A stretch of DNA of 64,000 nucleotides from Phycisphaerae bacterium (GCA_026004655.1 BPJO01000008.1:1-64000); one strand, 5' to 3'. Shown: positions 27,336-37,304, counted from the first letter of the stretch. The notes: generated from the sequence alone by a model not told the origin. Numbers and translations are program-made.

Positions 27336-27668
27336 ATGGCCAGCGAGTACGTGAAAGAGTTCACCGACGCCAATTTTCAATCGGAAGTTCTCACTTCAGA
27401 CGAACCAGTCCTTGTTGATTTCTGGGCTGAGTGGTGCATGCCGTGTCGGGCGTTGGCTCCGGTAATTGATAAGCTGGCTAAAGATTACGCGGGACGCGTT
27501 AAGGTCGGCAAACTGGATACGGACAGCAATCGTGACGCAGCCATGCAATACGGGATTACAGCTATTCCGACTGTTATTCTGTTCAAAAACGGTCAACCCG
27601 TCGCCAAGTTTGTAGGGCTGAAACAAGAGCGAGATTTCAAGGAAGCATTGGATGCTGCACTGAAATAA
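27336..27668 (+). CDS. trxA: Thioredoxin
   Basis: This is a classical single-domain thioredoxin (110 residues) with 'VLVDFWAEWCMPCRALAPVI' and the cis-proline segment 'AIPTVILFKNGQP'. The active site is WCMPC instead of the usual WCGPC; the central residues of the CxxC tune redox potential, so this may shift its reducing power. The ATG at 27336 has AGGAG upstream and starts the fold directly; the frame is open further upstream but without family similarity. A strong terminator follows. Confidence 0.94.
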   Translation: MASEYVKEFTDANFQSEVLTSDEPVLVDFWAEWCMPCRALAPVIDKLAKDYAGRVKVGKLDTDSNRDAAMQYGITAIPTVILFKNGQPVAKFVGLKQERDFKEALDAALK

Positions 27669-27708
27669 TGATTCCCGCCATTTCGATTCGGATTCATATA
27701 CACTTTTG

Positions 27709-27736
27709 CCCGGTCAAGAAAACGACCGGGTTTTTT
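27709..27736 (+). terminator. Rho-independent terminator of trxA
   Basis: A 7-bp stem (CCCGGTC / GACCGGG) with an 8-base loop is followed by six T residues. Confidence 0.88.
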
Positions 27737-27745
27737 AATGGCGTT

Positions 27746-27772
27746 TTGCAAGTTTATGACGGTTCGTAAAAT
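27746..27772 (+). promoter_or_regulatory. Promoter of the sensor kinase gene (TTGCAA-15-TAAAAT)
   Basis: TTGCAA (27746-27751) and TAAAAT (27767-27772) are 15 bases apart; the -10 ends 8 bases before the ATG at 27781. No Shine-Dalgarno site is present. Confidence 0.4.
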
Positions 27773-27780
27773 CAAGCCGC

Positions 27781-29437
27781 ATGGCAAGACTGTTAAGGCA
27801 GCTCAAGATTTCATTGGCTACCAAGTGCCAGTTGCTTTTTGGCGTGGCAGTCGTACTTGTCATCTGTGCAGCATTGTTTGTTCCTTGGCAGCGAATGGAA
27901 CAGTTGAGTGACCAGTCGAATGTATCGGCGGCCTCCATACTCGCCCAGCATGCCGTTCGCCAGCACGTCGATTTTTATACCACGGCGACCACTCGGCCGG
28001 TTCTCTTGACGCTCCATTCCGCATCCACACGACCGGTGGACGACAACGAGGCTGGTTATCCACGATTGATCGGGATTAACCCAAATGATACCGACGGACT
28101 CACCCCGTTTGAACTTAGGGCCATCGAGGCTTTTAAAAAAGATCCCGACCGACGATATCGGTCAGCCCTGGTTCGATCAACCAACCGCTTTCGGTATGCC
28201 GAACCACTTTTTGCACGAGGGGACTGTCTGCAGTGTCATCAACCTGAAGTGCTCCCCCCTGCCACGATCCCGACAACCCTCCCGGAACGTACCGCGCCAA
28301 CAACACTTCCGACCCAAGTGTTGGCCTCTTCACCCCCGCTGATAGGGATTGTCAGCGTCGATATTCCTTCACAGACTTCCGGACAACAACAGCTGTTAAA
28401 TCGTGTCTTGCTCCTGATCGCGGGTTTGATCGCAGGCGCACTGGCCGGTGTGACACTTTATCTGATTCTCACCCGGATCATCCTTCAACCGGTCCGAGTC
28501 CTTCAGGAAACTGCAGAAAAAGTCTCGGCTGGCGATTTGAATATCCGTTCTCACATCGACTCCGGGGATGAGTTTCAACAGCTTTCTGAAACTCTCAACC
28601 ACATGCTGACCAACCTCAAAATCTCTCAGGACAAACTGAGGGAAGCCAATAAAAGTCTCGATGCCCGACTCGGACAGCTTGCCGAAGCCAACGTCGCGCT
28701 TTATGAAGCCAATAAACTCAAAAGTGAGTTTATTGCCTCGGTGAGTCATGAACTGCGGACACCGTTAAACTCGATTCTCGGTTTTGCAGAACTGCTCAAG
28801 GATTCGCTGCCACCCGACGCCAAGCAGACACGTTACATCCAGAATATCATCCGAGGGGGCAACAACCTGCTAGATCTGATCAACGATCTGTTGGACCTGG
28901 CTAAAATCGAGGCGGGTCGAATGGAAGTGCGTGTTCAACCGATCGTTCTCGGAGACCTGTTCGAAGGTCTTATCAATCTTCTCAAGCCCCTTTGCGAAAA
29001 TAAAAGGATTCAGATCATAGCCCGCGTGGAGCCGGGCGTTCCGATCCTGCAAAACCGACGGAGCCAAGCTCCAGCAAGTGCTGTACAACTTTCTGTCTAA
29101 TGCCATCAAATTTTCTCCCCCGGGCGAAAAGATCGATCTCCGGGCTTCGGTCGAAGATCAGGACCGGGTCCGCATTACGGTCACGGATCGGGGACCGGGC
29201 ATTCCCCCGGACAAACAACAGATGATTTTCGAAAAGTTTCGTCAGGCGGACCAGTCTCATACCCGCGAACATGGCGGGACCGGTTTGGGGCTGGCGATCG
29301 CCCGTGAATTGACCCTCCTTCTAGGAGGTAGCATCGGTGTTGATTCTGAACCCGGGAAAGGGGCTACCTTCTGGTGTATGCTTCCTTTGCGCATCGAAGG
29401 AGGCGAACGACCGGTCAGTTCAGTAAATCTCCTATAA
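27781..29437 (+). pseudogene. Heme-type sensor histidine kinase, broken by a +1 frameshift
   Basis: The first frame (to 29100) encodes a membrane segment near residues 15-38 and a periplasmic Tll0287/DUF3365-like domain with a c-type heme motif CLQCH in 'RGDCLQCHQPEV'. A second membrane segment, HAMP, coiled coil and HisKA with 'SVSHELRTPLNSILGFAELL' follow. The HATPase part (N box 'NFLSNAIKFS', 'DRGPGIP', 'GGTGLGLAIARELT') lies in the next frame. Removing one A from the A4 run at 29051-29054 joins the frames as 'LQTDGAKLQQVLYNFLSNA', giving about 551 residues. The heme site suggests a redox or gas signal. No response regulator is adjacent. The lesion may be real or a sequencing error. Confidence 0.85.
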
Positions 29438-29489
29438 TCCGATCAGAAAACAGGGGATTGCTCCAGATGAAAACAGACGGTCTGACGAC

Positions 29490-29495
29490 TACACT
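29490..29495 (+). promoter_or_regulatory. -10 box of the tRNA-binding protein gene
   Basis: TACACT ends 6 bases before the ATG at 29502, so the transcript would start at or next to the ATG. No clear -35 or Shine-Dalgarno site was found. Confidence 0.3.
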
Positions 29496-29501
29496 ATTGA
29501 C

Positions 29502-29852
29502 ATGAGCGAACCAAATACGAATTCCGTCATTACTTACGATGATTTCATTAAAGTGAAATTACGTGTCGCTACTGTTCTGGAGGCCCAAGCGATTGAAAAG
29601 TCAAAAAAACTGGTCCGGCTCCAGGTAGATCTAGGGGATGAGAAACGACAGATCATTGCTGGAATTAAAGAACACTACCCCGTCGATCAACTCGTCGGTC
29701 GGCAGATCATCATTGTTGCCAATCTGGCACCGAGAGAAGTTATTAAAGGCGAAGTCAGCCAGGGAATGCTTCTGGCAGCCAGTGACTCCACAGGCAAACT
29801 GACATTAATCACTCCCCATGAGCCGATCGCACCCGGGGCAGAGGTTCGATAA
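29502..29852 (+). CDS. tRNA-binding domain protein (MetRS beta / CsaA-like)
   Basis: This 116-residue OB-fold protein of the EMAP/Arc1p/CsaA type starts with 'ITYDDFIKVKLRVATVLEAQ'. It includes 'LVRLQVDLGDEKRQIIAGIKEHY' and 'NLAPREVIKGEVSQGMLLAA', typical of the C-terminal tRNA-binding domain of methionyl-tRNA synthetase. As a free protein it could be a MetRS partner or a tRNA chaperone. No metG is nearby. It sits between the sensor kinase and recN. Confidence 0.85.
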   Translation: MSEPNTNSVITYDDFIKVKLRVATVLEAQAIEKSKKLVRLQVDLGDEKRQIIAGIKEHYPVDQLVGRQIIIVANLAPREVIKGEVSQGMLLAASDSTGKLTLITPHEPIAPGAEVR

Positions 29853-29915
29853 CCGGCTACGGCGTGATGCTCCCCTGTCACCGTTTCCAGTGATTGCGTA
29901 TTTCTCAGGGAAGAG

Positions 29916-31655
29916 ATGATGTTGCGGGAAATTCATATTTCCAACTTAGCTGTGATCGCCGATGCCCGGATCGAACTGCATCACGGGTTGAATTGCTTTA
30001 CGGGTACAACAGGGGCAGGAAAGTCCCTGGTCATCGGTGCAATTGAGCTTCTCCTCGGATTACGTTCGCCTTCGGAAATGCTTCGTCCCGGGACTCAAGA
30101 AGGACGGGTCAGCGGCGTCTTTGAAGTTTCAGACCCGAAGGTGCTGCACCGGATCGAATCAGTCTGTGATCTGACCCTCCCGGGTGACGATCGACAAATC
30201 CTGTTGACGCGAAGGTTGTATGCGTCAGGACGTTCTAGCATCTCTTTGAACGGTAATCCTATCACCTTGACGATGCTTAAAACGATTGCAGAGAACTTGG
30301 TTGACGTTCACGGACAGCACGATCATCAGTACCTGCTCAAACCTTCCAATCAGCTGGACGTGCTCGACGAGTTCGCAAAACTGACGGACCAGCGACAGGC
30401 CTATCAGACGATTTATCATGAACTTCAACAAGCGCAGAAGCGCCTGAACGAACTCGAAGCCGGAACCCAATCGCGGCTCCAGCAACTTGACTTCCTTAAC
30501 TTCCAAGCGTCCGAAATAGACTCGGCACAGATCCAGCAAGGTGAATATGAAAAACTCGCTGCCCGGGCACAGGTTTTAGGTAACCTGGAAAAACTTCGTA
30601 AGGAAGCCGGAGCCGTTCATGCAGCCCTGTACGAATCGGAAGGAGCCATCATCGATCGACTACAGGTCATGAGCGGTATTATGGGCGAATTAAGTCTGCT
30701 AGACCCGGATCTTAGCGAGGTTTCAAGTGTCATACGGGATGCGACTTTGCAGCTCAGCGAAGCTGCCTTTGACCTCGGGCGGTATCTCGGACGACTAGAG
30801 ATCGATCCTTCCGAACTGGCAGAGGTCCATGATCGATTGAATATCCTGAATCGTCTCTTGAAAAAGTATGGCCCGGATATTGAATCGGTTCTGCGTTTAC
30901 GCGAGGAATTAGCCCGGCAGATCCAAGAACTCGAGCAGGCTGGGGACGATGTCGGCGAGATTCGAGATCGGATCGATCCATTAAAACAACAATGTGACCG
31001 ATTAGCAGCAGATTTACACGAAAAACGACTCGCGGCAGCAAATGATCTTGCCCCTCAGATCGAGAAACACCTGGCCGAATTGGGTATGCCAAAAGCCAAG
31101 TTTCGTGTACAGATTTCCATGACTGATCCTGGTCCGACGGGAAACGATTCGGTAGAGTTTATGGTCCAGACGAATCCCGGCCTGGCCGAGTTACCCCTCC
31201 GTCGAATTGCTTCGGGGGGTGAACTGGGACGTATCATGCTTGCGTTAAAAAGCGTTCTAGCAGCCGGGGACCGGGTATCGGTTCTGGTATTCGATGAAAT
31301 CGACGCCAATGTCGGGGGACGACTCGGATCCGTCATCGGACAAAAACTGCGCGGGTTGGCAAAACACCACCAAATACTCTGTATAACCCATCTTCCCCAG
31401 ATTGCCTGTTTCGCCGATCGACATCTAACCGTGCGCAAAGAATCCGAACACAACCGGACGTTCACTATCGTCCGTCCGGTCGAAGCCTATGATCGTGTTC
31501 AGGAAATTGCAGAAATGATTGGTGGACCTCATGTCACAGAAACCACTCTCGCGCAGGCACGGGAATTGCTCGAAACGGCCCAGGAAAATCTGACCAAGGC
31601 GGTTCAATCGACCTCCGTCGGATCTAAACGACGTTCGTCCCCTCGAAAGTCCTGA
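29916..31655 (+). CDS. recN: DNA repair protein RecN
   Basis: RecN is an SMC-like ATPase that holds DNA near double-strand breaks. Walker A 'GTTGAGKS' is at residues about 30-37. A long coiled coil spans roughly residues 160-380. The ABC signature 'RIASGGELGRIMLALK' and Walker B 'VLVFDEIDANVGG' follow, then 'CITHLPQIACFADRHL'. The 579-residue length is normal. GGGAAGAG precedes the ATG at 29916 (a second ATG at 29919 is possible). The last ~20 residues are basic and Ser-rich. Confidence 0.95.
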   Translation: MMLREIHISNLAVIADARIELHHGLNCFTGTTGAGKSLVIGAIELLLGLRSPSEMLRPGTQEGRVSGVFEVSDPKVLHRIESVCDLTLPGDDRQILLTRRLYASGRSSISLNGNPITLTMLKTIAENLVDVHGQHDHQYLLKPSNQLDVLDEFAKLTDQRQAYQTIYHELQQAQKRLNELEAGTQSRLQQLDFLNFQASEIDSAQIQQGEYEKLAARAQVLGNLEKLRKEAGAVHAALYESEGAIIDRLQVMSGIMGELSLLDPDLSEVSSVIRDATLQLSEAAFDLGRYLGRLEIDPSELAEVHDRLNILNRLLKKYGPDIESVLRLREELARQIQELEQAGDDVGEIRDRIDPLKQQCDRLAADLHEKRLAAANDLAPQIEKHLAELGMPKAKFRVQISMTDPGPTGNDSVEFMVQTNPGLAELPLRRIASGGELGRIMLALKSVLAAGDRVSVLVFDEIDANVGGRLGSVIGQKLRGLAKHHQILCITHLPQIACFADRHLTVRKESEHNRTFTIVRPVEAYDRVQEIAEMIGGPHVTETTLAQARELLETAQENLTKAVQSTSVGSKRRSSPRKS

Positions 31656-31703
31656 ACTCATCCCCCGGTATGGGGTTGCTCGCTTTACTCGGAGATACAG
31701 GAC

Positions 31704-32108
31704 TCAACGAGTCGGAGGCGACGGTGGGATCAAATCGTCCGGAATTTTTTGTAACTGACCTACCCGATCGACACAGGCGATACTGGTCGAACCCTCCGCC
31801 AGAATCGTTGTTTCACGCGACAATATATACTCGTGATCGAACCGGACATGTGTCGCTTTGACCAAACGAGTTGTCAGTCGCAGTTCCTCATCATAACGGG
31901 CAGGTGATTTGTAACGAATCTCTGCCTTGATAACGACGAACAATATCCCGCGGGCTTCGAGATCGGCATATCGGTGTCCGAGATGTCTAAGCAGCTCAAC
32001 TCTGCCCATTTCAAAGTATTGCAGATACCGACTGTGATGCAGATAGCCCATTCCATCTACTTCCGGATACCTGACCCGGATCGAAATCGAATGCTCGGCC
32101 AAAGGCAT
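31704..32108 (-). CDS. Acyl-CoA thioesterase (4HBT/YbgC family)
   Basis: This 134-residue hot-dog-fold protein has the catalytic-Asp region 'RVRYPEVDGMGYLHHSRYL' near residues 11-29 and 'YKSPARYDEELRLTTRL' further on. YbgC-type enzymes hydrolyse short- or long-chain acyl-CoA and are often linked to the Tol-Pal envelope system, but no tol gene is adjacent. AAGGAAC precedes the ATG. The gene converges with recN. Confidence 0.85.
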   Translation of the reverse strand: MPLAEHSISIRVRYPEVDGMGYLHHSRYLQYFEMGRVELLRHLGHRYADLEARGILFVVIKAEIRYKSPARYDEELRLTTRLVKATHVRFDHEYILSRETTILAEGSTSIACVDRVGQLQKIPDDLIPPSPPTR

Positions 32109-32261
32109 TATTGAGTTCCTTCAATAAAATTGTGATATTTCAATGCTCGAGGCGGTAAAAGTACATCGTACAAAGATTTTCGCGTAATCTTTACCCGGCA
32201 ACGCACACTATGATTATGTAGTCTTGTTGTCGAATCACAATCCACGGGAGGAACACCTTTT

Positions 32262-34523
32262 ATGAGTCGTTCGCTGTTTGAAACGCTTGAAAACCGATAT
32301 CTGTTTGCAGGGGTTCCGGACATCTCCATTACTCAAAGATCGATCTATTTCAACGCGATTCAAAATACTTCAGACACACAGGTGCTCCGAATTGTCAATA
32401 AAGGTACAGCCAATATAAACCTCCTGCCGGGCTCGGTTTATATCCTTGGTTCTCATAAAGCCCGGTTTACAACCAACATGCCTGCAGAAGGAAAAGCGAT
32501 TAAGCCCGGATATCGCTTTGATCTGCGAATCACCTTCACGGCCTTGCCCGATGATACTAATGTCAACATTGCTCGACTGATCATCCTGAGTAATGATCCG
32601 GATACTCCCGGTATCACGGTCGGATTAAGAGGACTACCGACCAAAGGTGAAGGCGGATCGCTCGAACCTTCCCTCCAGCGTGTCATCGATACATTCGGGC
32701 TCCCGATCAATGTCGGAGATTCCAACCCGGATGATTATCTGCTTGGAACACCCACGTCTGATAGTGATGAAATTGTCATTCAGGCCTTGCAACGAGCTGA
32801 TCCGACCAAGACTGTTTCGATCCGTCCGCTGGCTATGTTCGGAGTGAAAAGCGGACCTGCGGTGCGGTTGGGATATTATTCACCGGGACAAATCGAGTCC
32901 CGAAAAGAACTTTGGTACGTGCCCATCGAAAGTGCTCAGTCGGTCAATCCCATTGTTTATGGACAAACCCTGATCAACCCCGGCGACACCCCCTTCGCCC
33001 TCTTTACTCAGTGGCCCGGATTTTACAACCTCGACGGCACCACGCGGATCGTGTATCAGGAAGATGGTTTGAACGCCACTTGGGAAACCAATTCCAGCAA
33101 GACACGGAAAATGCGGTTCTATCCGTTCGTCGATCAATTCGGCAACGCAGCACCCAACACTTATCTGGTGGCCGTCGAAGAATATACGCAGAATTATGAT
33201 AATCAGGACTTGCTGTTTATCATCAGCAATGTCAAGCCTGCTGAGAGCAAGCCCACGGTGGCAGCCACTGCCAACTTCCTGCAACCCAATAACCGATTGG
33301 TATTCAACAAAGTGGCCGTCAGTGACGAAAATTATCCTAATACGACCCGTTTGACCCAGACCGTGCGTGTACGCAATACCGGTTCTCAGACCCTTGTTGC
33401 CAGTTTTGCGACCACTGGCAATTTTTCCATCACTTCGGGCGGGGGTACGAACGTGAATATTCCTCCTGGTAGTTTTCGTACCGTGACTATTACCTTCACC
33501 GCCACTAGCGGGTCTCTACACAACGGGACATTCACAATCACCAGCAACGATCCTGACAATCCCGTCATTACCTATGGTTTGGTTGGATACTGGCAACCCT
33601 ATTCGGAGTACCCGCCGGGACAACCCAACAATTCGGTCGAACCCACTGCCAAGACCATTGTGAATGATATCTTTGGATTTACCACCAATCTGACCAATTC
33701 CGGACAAGCCTTGAGCACCGGTGGGCAAGTTCGCACAACCGGAGACGAAATTCTCTCACCGTACTGGACCGTAGCGGATGACAACGGTGTTGTTCGTGTT
33801 ACGCAGTTGGCATCTTTCCATCAACAGACCTACATTGATTCAGAAGGCGCCTATCAGCCGACCCAGTCTTACATCAGTTGGTATGAACAGGGCAAACCGT
33901 CCGTTTCGACCAAAATCTTCACACACGCGGCTGGGGACGGACAAACCGTTCTTCCGCGTAAGAGCGGAAGCTTGAGCAATATCTCTTCCGGCGCGTTCAA
34001 CCCGGGGGATAAAGTGTTTGGATTCATCGTCGAAGGAGGTGAATATTCCGACCCGACCCTAAATCCGGATTCAATGGGCCGGACCGGATACGGGCATTTT
34101 GTACGCTTCTGGCCGGCTTATGATTCGCAGGGTAAGCTGATTCCTAACACCTATATCATGCTGCAGGATTACAATCGCGCTTACACCAACTACGATTTCA
34201 ACGACAATATTTATCTGATCGAGAATATTAAACCCGTTTCTGACGTCAAATCCGTTTTGACCGTATTTACTGAAGAAACTAGTCGTGGAGCACGTATCAG
34301 CTTTACATCCCCTGCCAGTGGCCCCCGGATCGAAGGATTCCGGGTATACCGTTCGACCTCGGCCCGGGGTGTCTATACTCTTCTGACTGACACACCGCTA
34401 GCGCGTCGGCCTGTGACCACGTTTATTGACGAGACGGTCTCTCCTACGGACACGTATTTTTATCGCATAGTCGCCGTTGGGGTCGGGGGTGTGGAAAGTC
34501 AACCCGTGACCGTTTCCATTTGA
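32262..34523 (+). CDS. Large LEPR-XLL-type protein with duplicated anchor/DUF4114-like modules
   Basis: This 753-residue protein begins with 'FETLENRYLFAG', which resembles the planctomycete LEPR-XLL N-terminal motif associated with giant secreted or cell-wall proteins. It contains two copies of a two-part module. Each has an Ig-like choice-of-anchor D domain (about residues 20-130 and 340-440) and a DUF4114-like block whose end reads 'NTYLVAVEEYTQNYDNQD' in copy one and 'NTYIMLQDYNRAYTNYDFND' in copy two. A fibronectin-III-like domain (about 665-753) ends it. No classical signal peptide is visible apart from the LEPR-like start. GGAGGAAC precedes the ATG and a terminator follows. It is probably a surface or matrix protein. 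Confidence 0.75.
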   Translation: MSRSLFETLENRYLFAGVPDISITQRSIYFNAIQNTSDTQVLRIVNKGTANINLLPGSVYILGSHKARFTTNMPAEGKAIKPGYRFDLRITFTALPDDTNVNIARLIILSNDPDTPGITVGLRGLPTKGEGGSLEPSLQRVIDTFGLPINVGDSNPDDYLLGTPTSDSDEIVIQALQRADPTKTVSIRPLAMFGVKSGPAVRLGYYSPGQIESRKELWYVPIESAQSVNPIVYGQTLINPGDTPFALFTQWPGFYNLDGTTRIVYQEDGLNATWETNSSKTRKMRFYPFVDQFGNAAPNTYLVAVEEYTQNYDNQDLLFIISNVKPAESKPTVAATANFLQPNNRLVFNKVAVSDENYPNTTRLTQTVRVRNTGSQTLVASFATTGNFSITSGGGTNVNIPPGSFRTVTITFTATSGSLHNGTFTITSNDPDNPVITYGLVGYWQPYSEYPPGQPNNSVEPTAKTIVNDIFGFTTNLTNSGQALSTGGQVRTTGDEILSPYWTVADDNGVVRVTQLASFHQQTYIDSEGAYQPTQSYISWYEQGKPSVSTKIFTHAAGDGQTVLPRKSGSLSNISSGAFNPGDKVFGFIVEGGEYSDPTLNPDSMGRTGYGHFVRFWPAYDSQGKLIPNTYIMLQDYNRAYTNYDFNDNIYLIENIKPVSDVKSVLTVFTEETSRGARISFTSPASGPRIEGFRVYRSTSARGVYTLLTDTPLARRPVTTFIDETVSPTDTYFYRIVAVGVGGVESQPVTVSI

Positions 34524-34557
34524 CGATTGATCCTTTTCGACTGATCCCAAGTGACTG

Positions 34558-34584
34558 AAAAGACGTCTGCTCGGACGTCTTTTT
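34558..34584. terminator. Bidirectional terminator between the LEPR-type gene and prfC
   Basis: The stem AAAAGACGTC / GACGTCTTTT with a 6-base loop has A and T tracts on both sides, so it can serve both convergent genes. Confidence 0.85.
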
Positions 34585-34608
34585 GGTTCCAAGGAGTACT
34601 CTCTGAAG

Positions 34609-36222
34609 TTAACCTTCTGCGTCCAGATTAACCGCACCGAAAGCTTCAATGAGATGAACTTGAGGAAACTGTTCGCTAAAATACCGTAAGGTCCAGGCGC
34701 TGGGGAACAATAATGCCGGGCGTTCGTGAGTGTCAAAATAAAGATGCACACCCGTAGGCATTGATACAGTACGGAGCATTTCGGCTTGGACAGAATCTTC
34801 CAGCCAGCGCAACTTTGCGTACGGTGCGGATTCTAATCGGGTTTGTACGCCGTATTCGGTTTCCAGACGAAAACGTACCACATCGAACTGAAGCACCCCG
34901 ACTGCTGCCATCATCGGAACACGAACCGGTGCGTCCACTCGATAAAGAACCTGCACAACCCCTTCCCTTGCCAACTGGTCCACGCCGTCTCGATACTGCT
35001 TCATTCGTTCTGTATTGACGCAATGGAGAAACGAAAACACCTCCGGAGCGAAGGTGGGAATCGCATCGAATGAGGTACTTAGTCGTGTCGCCAAAGTATC
35101 TCCGATCCGCAGATCAGGATGTCCGACAATTCCGATCACGTCTCCTGCATAAGCTTGATCCACCGTTTCACGATCTCTCCCAAAAAGTTTGTGTGTACTG
35201 CTGAGTCGGATCGATTTTCCGGTTCGAACAATCTTGACCGACATGTCCCGTTGAAACTCTCCGGATACGATTCTGAGAAAGGCGATCCTGTCGCGGTGCT
35301 TGGGATCCATATTGGCCTGGATCTTGAAAACAAAACCGCTGAAATCCGGATCACCCGGCTCAACGATGGCATCGCTCCCGCAACGTCGACTCGTCGGAAC
35401 CGGAGACTCAGCAACAAATGAATCGAGAAACGCCTGAACACCGAAATTATTGATGGCACTGCCGAAATAGACCGGAGTCTGTTTTGCGGCCTGGAAAGCG
35501 TCCGGGTCATATTCTGTACCTGCCCCGTCGAGCATTTCCAGTTCGTCACAGAATTGCCCATAGGCCTCAGGGGACATTGTATCTCGAACAATTGAATCCT
35601 CGATCCCGGCCACAGTCACGGGTGCCCGAAACGCCCCACCCGGGGTTCGTTCAAACAGATGCACCTGCTTCTACCGACGATCAAAGATCCCGCGAAAATC
35701 CAGTCCGGTTCCCAGCGGCCAGTTCATTGCAACTGCATGAATTCTTAAAACGGTTTCGATCTCGTCCAGTAATCCCAGCAAGTCACGCGTGGGCCGGTCC
35801 AGCTTGTTGATGAAGGTAAAGATCGGAATTGCTCGTTGGCGACACACTTCAAAAAGCTTACGCGTCTGAGATTCGATGCCCTTAGCTGCATCGATCACCA
35901 TGACGGCAGAGTCTACCGCAGTCAGAACCCGGTAAGTATCCTCGGAAAAGTCTTTATGCCCCGGCGTGTCCAGAAGGTTGATCACCTTATCCCGATATTC
36001 AAACTGCAAGACCGTTGAACTGACAGAGATGCCTCGTTGGCGTTCGAGTTCCATCCAGTCGCTGGTCACCGCCCTTTGCTGTTTACGGGCCGTTACCGAA
36101 CCGGCCAGCTGGATGGCACCGCCGTATAGCAAGAGCTTTTCAGTCAGAGTCGTTTTCCCTGCATCAGGATGAGAAATAATTGCAAACGTGCGACGGCGTT
36201 GAAACGGGAGTGGATCAGCCAT
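34609..36222 (-). pseudogene. prfC: Peptide chain release factor 3, interrupted by an in-frame TAG
   Basis: RF3 is a GTPase that recycles RF1/RF2 after peptide release. The G domain is intact (G1 'SHPDAGKTT', G3 'DTPGH', G4 'NKLD'), as is the rest: 'VHLFERTPGGAFRAPV', 'TPVYFGSAINNFGVQAFLDSF', domain II 'FVFKIQANMDPKHRDRIAFL', and domain III to the C-terminus. Codon 184, at 35671-35673, is TAG in the same frame, between 'GIFDRR' and 'KQVHLFER'. With that codon read through, the protein has 537 residues, the normal length, and no indel is needed. Translation may also restart at the GTG at 35664. The cause may be a point mutation, a base error or recoding. Confidence 0.88.
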
Positions 36223-36257
36223 GGGTATTGCTTTTACAAAAATCTTGACGGCGGAGT

Positions 36258-37247
36258 CTATAAAATATCCGCTCGCCGTCTCCAGGTGGGGAATTGTCCA
36301 CCCGCTTCTTCCTTCACATCGGTGTCAAAATAGCTCGATAACTCGTCGCGCTCCTGCGGGTTTAGTTTGAGATCAAAACCACGAAGATTGTCCTGCAATT
36401 GAGACAAACGGCTGACACCCAGGATCACACTGGTCACCCCCGGAGTGCTCAGACACCACGCGTTGGCCGCGGCTGTCGCGGTATGCCCCCGTGCCCGAGC
36501 AAACTCAACCAGTCTGCGCACACCAGAACCATATTTTCTCATCCAGCGGTCAATCCGATCATCCTGCTCAGCCCTCGTTCCCGCTGGGGTGGTCGTCTCC
36601 AGGTACTTTCCGGTCAAAACCCCGATCGCAATCGGACGATATATCGTGATCCCGAAGTTCAGGCTTCGAGCCATTGGAAGAATTTCAACTTCAATCCCTC
36701 GTTCGATCAGGTTATAGGGATATTGACCGCACACCAAAGGGGCGCAGTTGCGAAGATCTGCCACCCACTGCGACTTCATGACCAGCCATGCCGGGAAATT
36801 ACTACACGCGGGGTACAGAATCTTTCCTGAACGAACCAAATCATCCAAAGCTCGCATCATTTCCTCCAGATTCATCCGGGTTGCAGGCCAGTGGACGTAA
36901 TAGACGTCGATTCGATCCGTTCGCAACCGCTTGAGGCTGGCTTCGACGGCTCTGACATAATGGTAACGACTGATACCCGTGTCGTTCGGACCTTCACCGA
37001 CCTTCATTCCCACTTTGCTTGCTAGGACGACCTGGTCACGAATCCCTTCCAAGGCTTCTCCTAGGATTGTTTCACAGCGTGTTTCGGTATAAACATCCGC
37101 GGTGTCAATGAAATTAACTCCCGCGTCTACGGCTGTACGGGTAATCCGGATCGACTCTTCCTGATCCGTTTTTCCCCCGAACATCATCGTGCCCAGACAG
37201 AACCGGGAAACTTTACATCCGGTCGAACCAAGATTGACATATTCCAT
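36258..37247 (-). CDS. Aldo/keto reductase
   Basis: This is an NADPH-dependent TIM-barrel oxidoreductase of the YghZ/YajO-like subgroup, with 329 residues. The catalytic tetrad is visible: Asp and Tyr in '[10 protein letters not shown]', Lys in 'VLASKVGM', His in 'VYYVHWPA'. The C-terminal cofactor segment is '[20 protein letters not shown]'. The substrate cannot be predicted. AGAGG precedes the ATG. It follows trpS on the same strand and ends 36 bases before prfC begins, so prfC may be cotranscribed. Confidence 0.9.
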   Translation of the reverse strand: MEYVNLGSTGCKVSRFCLGTMMFGGKTDQEESIRITRTAVDAGVNFIDTADVYTETRCETILGEALEGIRDQVVLASKVGMKVGEGPNDTGISRYHYVRAVEASLKRLRTDRIDVYYVHWPATRMNLEEMMRALDDLVRSGKILYPACSNFPAWLVMKSQWVADLRNCAPLVCGQYPYNLIERGIEVEILPMARSLNFGITIYRPIAIGVLTGKYLETTTPAGTRAEQDDRIDRWMRKYGSGVRRLVEFARARGHTATAAANAWCLSTPGVTSVILGVSRLSQLQDNLRGFDLKLNPQERDELSSYFDTDVKEEAGGQFPTWRRRADIL

Positions 37248-37304
37248 CAGTACCTCTTGTCTGATTCTCTATTACCAACGGATGCTATTAACCGACGATA
37301 GGGC

